8,481 nt of DNA from NCBI GenBank assembly GCA_900769735.1, contig CAAGHY010000187.1, forward strand, positions 1 to 8,481, given 5' to 3'. The notes under the pieces were generated by a model. That model ran no database searches, was not told where the DNA came from, and saw only the letters and a list, made by a program, of their open reading frames with translations. The translations under genes were made by a program, and so were the position numbers. Source of the stretch: Rikenellaceae bacterium. GTDB lineage: Bacteria; Bacteroidota; Bacteroidia; Bacteroidales; UBA932. Positions 1 to 6,205 of this stretch are shown piece after piece (positions within the stretch are counted from its first letter, which is position 1; each line of letters opens with the position of its first letter).

Positions 1-1179
1 AAGGCCAGAGGTGAAGTGGAATACAGTGATCCTGTGGAGACTGCAAGAGAAATTGTGAAGATCCTTCAGCCTGAGACAGATTATATCATTGCCCTTTCGC
101 ACAGTGGAGTGTCGTGTGGGGATGATGTGAAGCTGGCCAAAAAGGTTAAGGGAATTGATTTTGTTGTAAGCGGACACGACCACGATGTTTTCCATAAACC
201 GGAATATGTAAGAGGAACACCATTGGGGTCTGTAGGGGCAAGTGGAAAATATGTTGGAAAGGCAGTTTTCCAGGATGGCAAGCTTGTTGAGTACAAACTC
301 CTTCCTGCTGATGCCTCCATCCCGTCCAATCAGGCTATGGCAGACTGGATAGATTCTATGTACAGTGCTGTGAACGTGGAATTTGAAAGATTGTCGGGAA
401 AAAGATTGGATGATACAATTGCCTTTTTGGACAGGGATTATCCAAAAATTCAGGATGAGAATGGGAAGATGGTCCTTGGTACAAATATAGCCGCCAGCTA
501 CCGTGATGCCGCCATTGCAAATATGCCTGAGGTTTCACCATCTGAAATTATAGGAGTTGTCCCTATGGGGGTGATCCGTAAAGGGTTGAAAGGCGGTGCC
601 ATAACAAACAAGGATGCATTTGAGGTGCTCTCTTTGGGCGAAAATGAAGGGGGACGCACAGGGTATCCGCTTGCTTATGCCTGGGTAACAGGTAAGGAGT
701 TGGCTGATGTGTGTGAGATGTCCGTTACCATTTCCCCTTTTCTGGCAGATACAAAATTGTTCTTTGCCGGGTTGGATTACCGCTATAACGGAGCAGGTTT
801 CCCATTTCTGAGGGTTGACAAAGTGATGGTTGGGGGTAAGGTGGCGGATCCGGAAAAACTTTATCTGGTGGTAACCTGCCAGTATACAGCGCAACTTATT
901 GGTATGCTCAAGAGAGAGTCATACGGTATCCTTTCTGCACTGCCCAAGGATGCCAATGGTGAGGCCTTGGCAGACGGATACAGGCTTTTGCGCACAGAGA
1001 CGGGGAAAATGATTCCTGTATGGGAGGCATTTGCCGGATATTTGGAAAGCGGCAAGTTTGACACCAGAGGTGAGGGCGGACTGGTGGAAAATGATGATTT
1101 TGTACCGCTTGGGTATACTCTTGGTGCAGTTTTGCTCTGTGCCTTCATACTGTGGCTTATGAGGAAAAGGAGAGGTTGA
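1..1179 (+). CDS. 5'-nucleotidase / metallophosphatase family protein, C-terminally anchored (5' end missing)
   Basis: The frame is open from base 1, so this is the 3' part of a longer gene; 392 codons are visible. A GTG at 16 is only an internal codon. Fragment residues 33-61 carry the end of a calcineurin-like metallophosphatase domain: an SHSG motif (33-36) and the metal-binding GHDH (58-61). The first metal-ligand motifs lie off the window. Residues about 115-360 fit the C-terminal 5'-nucleotidase domain that binds substrate, including a GLDYRYN stretch (257-263). The last residues form a hydrophobic helix (about 370-387) followed by RKRRG. With the signal peptide expected for this family, that would place the enzyme in the periplasm, fixed to the inner membrane. 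The family cleaves nucleotides, UDP-sugars or cyclic nucleotides; the substrate here cannot be told. It converges on birA with a 31-nt gap. Family call firm, specificity unknown. Confidence 0.85.
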   Translation, partial: KARGEVEYSDPVETAREIVKILQPETDYIIALSHSGVSCGDDVKLAKKVKGIDFVVSGHDHDVFHKPEYVRGTPLGSVGASGKYVGKAVFQDGKLVEYKLLPADASIPSNQAMADWIDSMYSAVNVEFERLSGKRLDDTIAFLDRDYPKIQDENGKMVLGTNIAASYRDAAIANMPEVSPSEIIGVVPMGVIRKGLKGGAITNKDAFEVLSLGENEGGRTGYPLAYAWVTGKELADVCEMSVTISPFLADTKLFFAGLDYRYNGAGFPFLRVDKVMVGGKVADPEKLYLVVTCQYTAQLIGMLKRESYGILSALPKDANGEALADGYRLLRTETGKMIPVWEAFAGYLESGKFDTRGEGGLVENDDFVPLGYTLGAVLLCAFILWLMRKRRG

Positions 1180-1210
1180 TACACAGCTTTTTCCGTACTC
1201 TTTGGAGCAA

Positions 1211-2002
1211 TCAGATCACATAACGTATCCCTTTGAAGGGGTACGTTTTTGTTTCTCCGCCGGTATGTTCCAGGATGGCGCATCCATAAGGGTCAACACC
1301 AATAATTCGGGCGGTAATCTCTTTGCCGTCCTTTATTTTTTCCACTGGCATATTCACATCTGCCTCATTTGAAATTTCTATGAATTTGTGGAACTCATTC
1401 AGCCTGTACAGGTTTTTTGTGTACTCTTCGTTCAGTTCACGGTAGAAACCCTCCTGCAGTTCTTCATATGCTGTGAAAATGTATCCCAGAAGGGTGGTAA
1501 GTTCTTCTTTCCTGCTGAAAGGGGAAAATTTGTCGGGACCAAGTTCCAGTAAAAGTGAGGTGGGATTGGGTGCATCCGAACTGAAAACTGTCTGGTTCAG
1601 GTTCAGTCCTATTCCGGATATGCTTCCTGCCAATTTGTCACCCATAATGGAATTTTCAATGAGCATTCCACAAATTTTTTTGTTCCCGATATATATATCG
1701 TTGGGCCATTTTATAAGTGCCGGCAATCCCTTGCTGCGGAGGTATCTGCATACCCCAAGAGAGCATATCTGGGAGATGCGGAACTGCTGTGACGGATGGA
1801 GGAAAATTGGCCTGAAAAGTATTGTAAATGTGAGGTTTTCACACTTTGTGCTTTCCCATTTGTTGCCGCGTTGTCCGCGTCCTGCGGTCTGGAAATCTGC
1901 AACCCAAACGGTTCCTTCCTCTGCTGTATCAAATTCCCTGGCTGCCTGGGAGTTTGTGGAATCAATGCTTGTGTACCACTTTATGCCAAGATTTTTCTCC
2001 AT
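1211..2002 (-). CDS. birA: Biotin--[acetyl-CoA carboxylase] ligase, monofunctional
   Basis: This cytoplasmic enzyme activates biotin with ATP to biotinyl-AMP and transfers it to a lysine of the biotin carboxyl carrier protein, as needed by acetyl-CoA carboxylase and other biotin enzymes. The 263-aa product shows the catalytic loop GRGQRG (41-46), KWPND (98-102), a KKICGML segment (108-114) and GIGLNLN (130-136). A small C-terminal domain of about 40 residues ends in FKGIRYVI. The ligase domain begins almost at residue 1 (SIDSTNSQA at 12-20), so the N-terminal helix-turn-helix of E. coli BirA is absent. This is the short class I form, which should not repress biotin genes directly. The ATG at 2002 is chosen because the family's N-terminal motif follows it at once; no Shine-Dalgarno site is visible. 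It diverges from rsfS and converges with the nucleotidase gene. Confidence 0.95.
   Translation of the reverse strand: MEKNLGIKWYTSIDSTNSQAAREFDTAEEGTVWVADFQTAGRGQRGNKWESTKCENLTFTILFRPIFLHPSQQFRISQICSLGVCRYLRSKGLPALIKWPNDIYIGNKKICGMLIENSIMGDKLAGSISGIGLNLNQTVFSSDAPNPTSLLLELGPDKFSPFSRKEELTTLLGYIFTAYEELQEGFYRELNEEYTKNLYRLNEFHKFIEISNEADVNMPVEKIKDGKEITARIIGVDPYGCAILEHTGGETKTYPFKGIRYVI
1222..1254 (+). terminator. Intrinsic terminator of the nucleotidase gene, inside birA
   Basis: A 10-bp stem (1222-1231 pairing with 1238-1247, one T-G wobble) closes a 6-nt loop and is followed by the T-rich run TTTTTGTTT on the plus strand. On the minus strand the same hairpin has no T tract after it, so it should act only on the transcript coming from the left. 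It lies within the last codons of birA, whose stop codon is at 1211-1213. I saw no comparable terminator for birA itself. Confidence 0.6.
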
Positions 2003-2006
2003 AATT

Positions 2007-2022
2007 ATAATTGGCCAAATAT
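2007..2022. promoter_or_regulatory. Imperfect palindrome in the birA-rsfS gap
   Basis: An inverted repeat of 16 bp with one mismatched pair, centred on TTGGCCAA, lies just before the birA start codon and 6 bp upstream of the rsfS -7 box. It could be an operator or a small hairpin at the birA start. It may also be chance in an AT-rich spacer. No binding protein can be proposed from the sequence. Confidence 0.25.
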
Positions 2023-2028
2023 TTGCTG

Positions 2029-2036
2029 TATCTTTG
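2029..2036 (+). promoter_or_regulatory. Bacteroides-type -7 box for the rsfS-ftsH-cdsA-psd operon
   Basis: TATCTTTG matches the TAnnTTTG -7 element used by the Bacteroidota primary sigma factor, and the following G of TTTGCG is also common. Transcription would begin near 2042, leaving a leader of about 35 nt before the rsfS start. The -33 element is poor: the nearest TTG (2011-2013) is only 15 bp upstream, where about 19-21 bp is usual. Confidence 0.6.
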
Positions 2037-2042
2037 CGTATG

Positions 2043-2050
2043 CAAAATTA
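2043..2050 (-). promoter_or_regulatory. Bacteroides-type -7 box for birA
   Basis: Read on the minus strand this is TAATTTTG, a match to TAnnTTTG. Transcription would begin near 2037, giving a leader of about 35 nt. A TTTG (minus strand, 2078-2075) could be the -33 element, but the 24-bp spacing is longer than usual. The box sits only 6 bp from the rsfS box on the opposite strand. Confidence 0.45.
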
Positions 2051-2078
2051 ATGATTTACACTTAAAAATTTTAACAAA

Positions 2079-2534
2079 GTGGCTGTTAAGAAAGAGACAT
2101 CAAAGACAACAACATCTCTAAAGAAGAGAGTTGCTGCTAAAAAGACAAAAGCAGGCGAGAACAAGGAAGTTACAGTATTGGATCCTACACAGCTTGCAAT
2201 AAAAACTATAGTTGAGGCTATTCAGGACAAAAAAGGAAAGAATATCTGTTCATTGGACCTTACCAACATCGGCACTTCAATTTGTGACCATTTTGTAATC
2301 TGTAATGCAGATTCAACACCTGCAGTACTTGCAATTGCAGACAATATTGAGGAGGAGATGATTGTAAAATGCAATACAAAGGTGTTGCGCCAGCAGGGTA
2401 AGGAGAACGCTTTCTGGATCATTATGGACTTTTCGGATATAGTAGTCCACATTTTCCAGACAGAGTACAGGGAGTTCTACCGTTTGGAGGACCTGTGGGC
2501 TGATGCCGTTAAAACAACATACGAAGAGGAGTAA
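2079..2534 (+). CDS. rsfS: Ribosome silencing factor RsfS with a basic N-terminal extension
   Basis: RsfS (RsfA, DUF143/Iojap family) binds protein uL14 of the large ribosomal subunit and blocks joining of the subunits, lowering translation when nutrients are short. The conserved core covers residues about 39-143 of 151: an IVEAIQDKKGKNI segment, then CDHFVIC (69-75), WIIMDFSDIVVHIF (113-126), and EFYRLEDLWADA (132-143). The start is a GTG at 2079; an in-frame stop at 2052-2054 leaves no earlier start, and no ATG precedes the core. The first 30 residues hold nine Lys and one Arg with many Thr and Ser, a tail that the short members of the family lack. It is probably disordered. A later start at a TTG near 2178 would remove it and cannot be excluded. 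First gene of the operon; its stop is one base from the ftsH start. Confidence 0.93.
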   Translation: MAVKKETSKTTTSLKKRVAAKKTKAGENKEVTVLDPTQLAIKTIVEAIQDKKGKNICSLDLTNIGTSICDHFVICNADSTPAVLAIADNIEEEMIVKCNTKVLRQQGKENAFWIIMDFSDIVVHIFQTEYREFYRLEDLWADAVKTTYEEE

Positions 2535-2535
2535 A

Positions 2536-4515
2536 ATGGAGAATAAGAAACAGACAAACAACAAGAGAGGAAAAGGTAAGGCTCCCCAACCCCGGTTCAA
2601 TGCAGTATGGATATATGTACCCCTGTTGGTAATGATAGGGTATATGTATTTCTTTGGGGCAAACGGGGGAGATCCTGTAAAAACTGAGTGGTACAAGGTT
2701 AAGGAGCAGATGATTGCCCAGGGTGATGTGGAGAAAGTAACCTTCATTACCAACCAGAACAGGGCAGAGGTTTCCATAAAGAAGGACAGTCTTGGCAAAT
2801 ACAAGAATATGTTTGGAGGAAGGGAACCAAAGTTCGGCCCTCATTTTTATTTCATTGTATCAAACAACTTTGATTCGGAGCAGCAGTTGGAGGAGGCCAG
2901 AGGGGTTCTGCCTGAAGAGAAGAGATTCTCAATAGAGACAGAGGAGCGTACCAATTACTGGGGTAAAGTTCTGGATTGGCTTCTGCTTCCAATCATCATA
3001 CTTGCCATCTGGTTCTTTGCATTGCGCAATATGTCAAAGAATGTTGGTGGAGGTGCCGGTGGCGGCGGAATTTTCAATGTGGGAAAATCACAGGCCAAGC
3101 TGTTTGACAAGGACAACAACATTAAGGTTACATTCAAGGATGTTGCCGGATTGGAGGAGGCAAAGATTGAGGTTATGGAGATTGTTGATTTCTTGCGTAA
3201 CCCTGCAAAATACACTGCCCTTGGCGGAAAGATTCCTAAAGGAGCATTGCTGGTAGGCCCTCCGGGAACCGGTAAAACCCTGTTGGCAAAAGCTGTTGCC
3301 GGTGAGGCAAACGTTCCGTTCTTCTCAATTTCAGGTTCTGATTTTGTGGAGATGTTTGTTGGAGTTGGTGCTTCAAGGGTAAGGGATCTGTTCAAACAGG
3401 CTAAAGAGAAGGCTCCTTGTATTGTATTTATTGATGAGATAGATGCTGTTGGTAGGGCAAGGGGCAAGAATACCGGTTTCTCATCAAACGATGAGAGGGA
3501 GAATACCCTTAACCAGTTGCTTACGGAGATGGACGGTTTTGGTACAAACTCAGGTGTAATTATCCTGGCTGCAACCAACCGTGCAGATATTCTTGACAAG
3601 GCGCTTATGCGTGCAGGCCGTTTCGACCGTCAGATTCACGTTGACCTGCCAGAGCTTAAGGAGCGTGAGGAAATATTTAAGGTTCACCTTGGCAAATTGA
3701 AACTTGATCCTGCTTTGGATACTGCATTCCTTTCAAAACAGACACCTGGTTTCTCAGGAGCAGATATTGCCAATGTATGTAATGAGGCTGCCCTTATTGC
3801 TGCAAGAAGAAACAAGAAGTTTGTTGAGAAACAGGATTTCCTTGATGCAATAGACAGGATTGTGGGTGGTCTGGAGAAGAGAAGCAAGATTATCCCTCCT
3901 GCAGAGAAGAGGACAATTGCTTTCCACGAAGCTGGTCACGCTACCGTAAGCTGGTTGCTTCCAAATGCAAATCCGCTTTTGAAAGTTACCATTATACCGC
4001 GCGGAAAGGCTTTGGGTGCTGCCTGGTATCTTCCGGAGGAGAGGCAGATTACAACCAGAGAGCAGATGATGGAGGAGATGGCCGCTACCATTGGAGGCAG
4101 GGTCGCTGAGGAGATAATAAATGGCAGAATCTCAACCGGAGCCCTTTCAGATTTGGAGAAGATTACCAAACAGGCATACGCTATGGTAAGTTACTTTGGT
4201 ATGAGTGACAAGATTGGACATATCTCGTTCTATGATTCACAGGATGGATATGGTTTCAACAAACCGTACAGCGAGAAAACAGCCGAGCTTATAGACAATG
4301 AGGCTAAGGAGCTTATTGATGCTGCCCACAAAAAGGCACACGAGGTGCTGGAGGCAAACATTGAAGGCCTTACCAGACTTGCAAATCTCCTTTTGGAGAG
4401 GGAGGTGATCTTCACTGAAGATATGGAGAACATCTTTGGACCAAGAAAACCTAAAGACGGAGAGGAGCCGGCAGCGGCATTGCCGGAGGCTGGTGAGCAG
4501 CCTGCTCAGGCATAA
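2536..4515 (+). CDS. ftsH: ATP-dependent zinc metalloprotease FtsH
   Basis: FtsH is a hexameric inner-membrane AAA+ protease that pulls damaged membrane proteins and certain regulatory proteins into its cytoplasmic chamber for degradation. From the ATG at 2536 the product is 659 aa. It has a basic N-terminus, membrane helix 1 (about 23-41), a periplasmic domain (42-145), helix 2 (about 146-164) and a Gly-rich linker. The AAA+ domain has Walker A GPPGTGKT (241-248), Walker B with D300-E301, and the second region of homology MRAGRFDR (358-365). The peptidase has HEAGH (464-468) and the likely third zinc ligand D539. All key residues are present. An in-frame ATG at 2503 would overlap rsfS by 32 nt; 2536 is preferred because it follows the rsfS stop and has AGGAG at 2527-2531. 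The tail is rich in Ala, Pro and Glu. Translation is probably coupled to rsfS. Confidence 0.98.
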   Translation: MENKKQTNNKRGKGKAPQPRFNAVWIYVPLLVMIGYMYFFGANGGDPVKTEWYKVKEQMIAQGDVEKVTFITNQNRAEVSIKKDSLGKYKNMFGGREPKFGPHFYFIVSNNFDSEQQLEEARGVLPEEKRFSIETEERTNYWGKVLDWLLLPIIILAIWFFALRNMSKNVGGGAGGGGIFNVGKSQAKLFDKDNNIKVTFKDVAGLEEAKIEVMEIVDFLRNPAKYTALGGKIPKGALLVGPPGTGKTLLAKAVAGEANVPFFSISGSDFVEMFVGVGASRVRDLFKQAKEKAPCIVFIDEIDAVGRARGKNTGFSSNDERENTLNQLLTEMDGFGTNSGVIILAATNRADILDKALMRAGRFDRQIHVDLPELKEREEIFKVHLGKLKLDPALDTAFLSKQTPGFSGADIANVCNEAALIAARRNKKFVEKQDFLDAIDRIVGGLEKRSKIIPPAEKRTIAFHEAGHATVSWLLPNANPLLKVTIIPRGKALGAAWYLPEERQITTREQMMEEMAATIGGRVAEEIINGRISTGALSDLEKITKQAYAMVSYFGMSDKIGHISFYDSQDGYGFNKPYSEKTAELIDNEAKELIDAAHKKAHEVLEANIEGLTRLANLLLEREVIFTEDMENIFGPRKPKDGEEPAAALPEAGEQPAQA

Positions 4516-4548
4516 TTCTCCGGTAGATTAACCTGCAATAGAAAACTG

Positions 4549-5436
4549 ATGAAGAATTTTATAGTGAGGACCCTGAGTGGTCTTGCATTTACAGTACTGG
4601 TAATCGGAGCCATCCTTTATGGTCCGGTTACCTTTGCCGTTGTTTTTGGAACCATAATGGTGATTGCCGTTTACGAGTTCCTTAACATAACAATGGGAAA
4701 ATCATTCTCAAAAGAGAACCTTCCTGCAAAGGCATTTACAATTGTTGCGGCATTGAGCCTTTTTGTAAACATATTCCTGATATCCGCTTACGGGTATGAG
4801 CCTTTGTATCTGCTTTTCACAATGTTGCCTGTAGTTGGAATATTCATTTCCAATATGTATGTGAAGAGATACAATGTCCACAATACAGTTGAAACGGAGG
4901 AGGGGATGAAGAGGGTGCCTAACGGTTATGAGATGTTCCCGTTCTCAATTACATCGTTGGTGTATGTGGCTTTGCCGTTTTCACTCTTCTCACTTGTGCT
5001 GTTTGACAAAACAGGTGTGTATAACGGCAATCTGCTTCTTTCAATGATGATTCTCCTTTGGTGTACAGATGTTGGTGCATATCTTCTGGGATCCACTTTA
5101 GGACAGATGAACAACCACAGACTGTTCCTTTCAATATCTCCTAAAAAAAGTTGGGAGGGATTCTTTGGAGGTCTTATCCTTGCCGTAGTTGGTGCTATTG
5201 TGCTAAGATACATTGGATTATTGGATCTTTCACTGTTTGATGCAATTGTGTTGGGCTGTATAATTTGTATCTTTGGAGTTATTGGAGATTTGGTAGAATC
5301 TCAATTAAAACGTAATTTTGGCGTGAAGGATTCGGGTGCCATTATGCCCGGACACGGAGGAATGTTGGACAGGTTTGACGGTGCTTTGCTTGCTTTTCCC
5401 GTTGCCATTATATATCTGATATTCTTTGCCGCATAA
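4549..5436 (+). CDS. cdsA: Phosphatidate cytidylyltransferase (CDP-diacylglycerol synthase)
   Basis: CdsA is an integral inner-membrane enzyme that makes CDP-diacylglycerol from phosphatidic acid and CTP, the branch point for all phospholipid head groups. The 295-aa product is hydrophobic throughout, with about eight likely membrane segments. It has CTDVGAYLLG (172-181), SPKKSWEG (197-204), and the family signature at 251-277: S-x-L-K-R, K260-D261, then PGHGGMLDRFD ending at D277. A polar loop of about 25 residues after residue 105 (RYNVHNTVETEEG and following) separates two membrane segments. The ATG at 4549 is 33 nt after the ftsH stop, and no Shine-Dalgarno site is visible. It shares the operon with psd, which acts two steps later in phosphatidylethanolamine synthesis. 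Confidence 0.97.
   Translation: MKNFIVRTLSGLAFTVLVIGAILYGPVTFAVVFGTIMVIAVYEFLNITMGKSFSKENLPAKAFTIVAALSLFVNIFLISAYGYEPLYLLFTMLPVVGIFISNMYVKRYNVHNTVETEEGMKRVPNGYEMFPFSITSLVYVALPFSLFSLVLFDKTGVYNGNLLLSMMILLWCTDVGAYLLGSTLGQMNNHRLFLSISPKKSWEGFFGGLILAVVGAIVLRYIGLLDLSLFDAIVLGCIICIFGVIGDLVESQLKRNFGVKDSGAIMPGHGGMLDRFDGALLAFPVAIIYLIFFAA
5246..5275 (+). promoter_or_regulatory. Possible internal promoter for psd, within cdsA
   Basis: TATCTTTG at 5268-5275 matches the -7 consensus, and a TTG at 5246-5248 lies 19 bp upstream, a good spacing. It would start a psd transcript about 200 nt before the psd ATG. The bases also encode ordinary CdsA residues (CIFG), and a match of this quality can arise by chance, so the call is weak. 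Confidence 0.2.
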
Positions 5437-5480
5437 GCCATTTCATTTGAAACAAGTTAAAAACCTGTAAAGTAAGGTAT

Positions 5481-6137
5481 ATGAAAATTCATAAAGAAGG
5501 TTACAATATTATAGCAGTAGCGTTCATAATTTGCGCGGCAGTTGCACTTGGCGCATATTATCTGTTGGGTTGGGGTGTTACTGTAAAGATCATTACTGCA
5601 GCTGCTTTGGTTGTATTTGCATTGGTGGTGAGATTTTTCAGGGTTCCAAAGAGAATGTCCGTAATGGACAAGGATCTTGTAATTGCTTCTTGTGACGGCA
5701 AAGTTGTTCAGGTAAGGAAAGTGGTGGAGGATGAGTATCTTAAAACTGAGTGCTACCAGATATCTGTATTTATGAGTGTCCTTAACGTGCACGTGAACTA
5801 TTATCCGGTTGGCGGTAAAATCCTGTACAGCAAACACCATCAGGGAGCATATATTGTAGCGTCATATCCAAAGGCTTCGGTTCTGAATGAGCGTACCAGT
5901 ATTGCAGTTGAAACCGCAGATGGTGTAAAGGTATTGTTCAGACAGATTGCCGGTTATATTGCCAGAAGAATCGTATGCTATGCAGAGGTGGGCCAACAGG
6001 CTATCCAGTGCTCACAGGTAGGTTTCATTAAATTCGGTTCCAGAATGGACCTTTTCATCCCTGTAACCAGTGAAGTGAAAGTTAAGGTTGGAGACAAAGT
6101 AAGGGCCTGTGAGACAATTATTGCAAAATTGAAATAA
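5481..6137 (+). CDS. psd: Phosphatidylserine decarboxylase proenzyme, short (PSD-A type)
   Basis: Psd converts phosphatidylserine to phosphatidylethanolamine at the inner membrane, using a pyruvoyl group made by self-cleavage. The 218-aa product begins with two close membrane helices (about 8-29 and 33-50), then FFRVPKR (52-58) and a CDGKVV segment. The centre has FMSVLNVHVNYYPV, followed by LNERTSI and QIAGYIARRIVC. The cleavage site is FGSR, between G186 and S187; S187 would become the pyruvoyl group on a 32-residue alpha chain. GS in place of LGST, together with the length, places it in the short family rather than the long E. coli type. The ATG at 5481 follows cdsA by 44 nt. It is the last gene of the operon. 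The phosphatidylserine synthase gene that often sits beside it is not here, since rho follows on the other strand. Confidence 0.96.
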   Translation: MKIHKEGYNIIAVAFIICAAVALGAYYLLGWGVTVKIITAAALVVFALVVRFFRVPKRMSVMDKDLVIASCDGKVVQVRKVVEDEYLKTECYQISVFMSVLNVHVNYYPVGGKILYSKHHQGAYIVASYPKASVLNERTSIAVETADGVKVLFRQIAGYIARRIVCYAEVGQQAIQCSQVGFIKFGSRMDLFIPVTSEVKVKVGDKVRACETIIAKLK

Positions 6138-6159
6138 ATAACCTTTACAACATAAAAAG

Positions 6160-6188
6160 AAAAGGGGAACCGTCAGGCTCCCCTTTTT
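6160..6188. terminator. Bidirectional intrinsic terminator between psd and rho
   Basis: A 9-bp stem (AAAAGGGGA at 6160-6168 with TCCCCTTTT at 6179-6187) extends inward past one A-C mismatch by two G-C pairs to a GTCA loop. The plus strand ends in a T5 run (6184-6188). The minus strand ends in TTTTCTTTTT. It can therefore stop both the operon and rho, whose stop codons are 23 nt and 18 nt away. The rho transcript itself would end without Rho. Confidence 0.85.
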
Positions 6189-6205
6189 ATGCTTCCGGAT
6201 ACCGG

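Noticed and set aside
1687..1700. Perfect 14-bp palindrome CGATATATATATCG
   Set aside because: It lies inside birA and encodes the conserved NDIYIG residues, so codon content explains it.
1473..2051. Plus-strand ORF of 192 codons opposite birA
   Set aside because: It covers the conserved BirA motifs on the wrong strand and runs through the promoter gap. No family resemblance was seen.
2503..2535. Earlier in-frame ATG for ftsH, overlapping rsfS
   Set aside because: It would add 11 residues encoded by rsfS sequence. The ATG at 2536 directly follows the rsfS stop and has an AGGAG site.
2955..3599. Minus-strand ORF of 214 codons opposite ftsH
   Set aside because: It is a shadow of the conserved AAA+ domain of FtsH, with a Ser/Ala/Pro-rich translation typical of an antisense frame and no recognisable motif.
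4518..4528. 11-mer CTCCGGTAGAT shared between the ftsH-cdsA gap (+) and the rho leader (-)
   Set aside because: Matches of 11 bases are expected by chance in a window of this size, and the contexts differ.
4629..4636. TACCTTTG -7-like box near the start of cdsA
   Set aside because: There is no -33 element at a suitable distance, and the box is within coding sequence downstream of the cdsA start.
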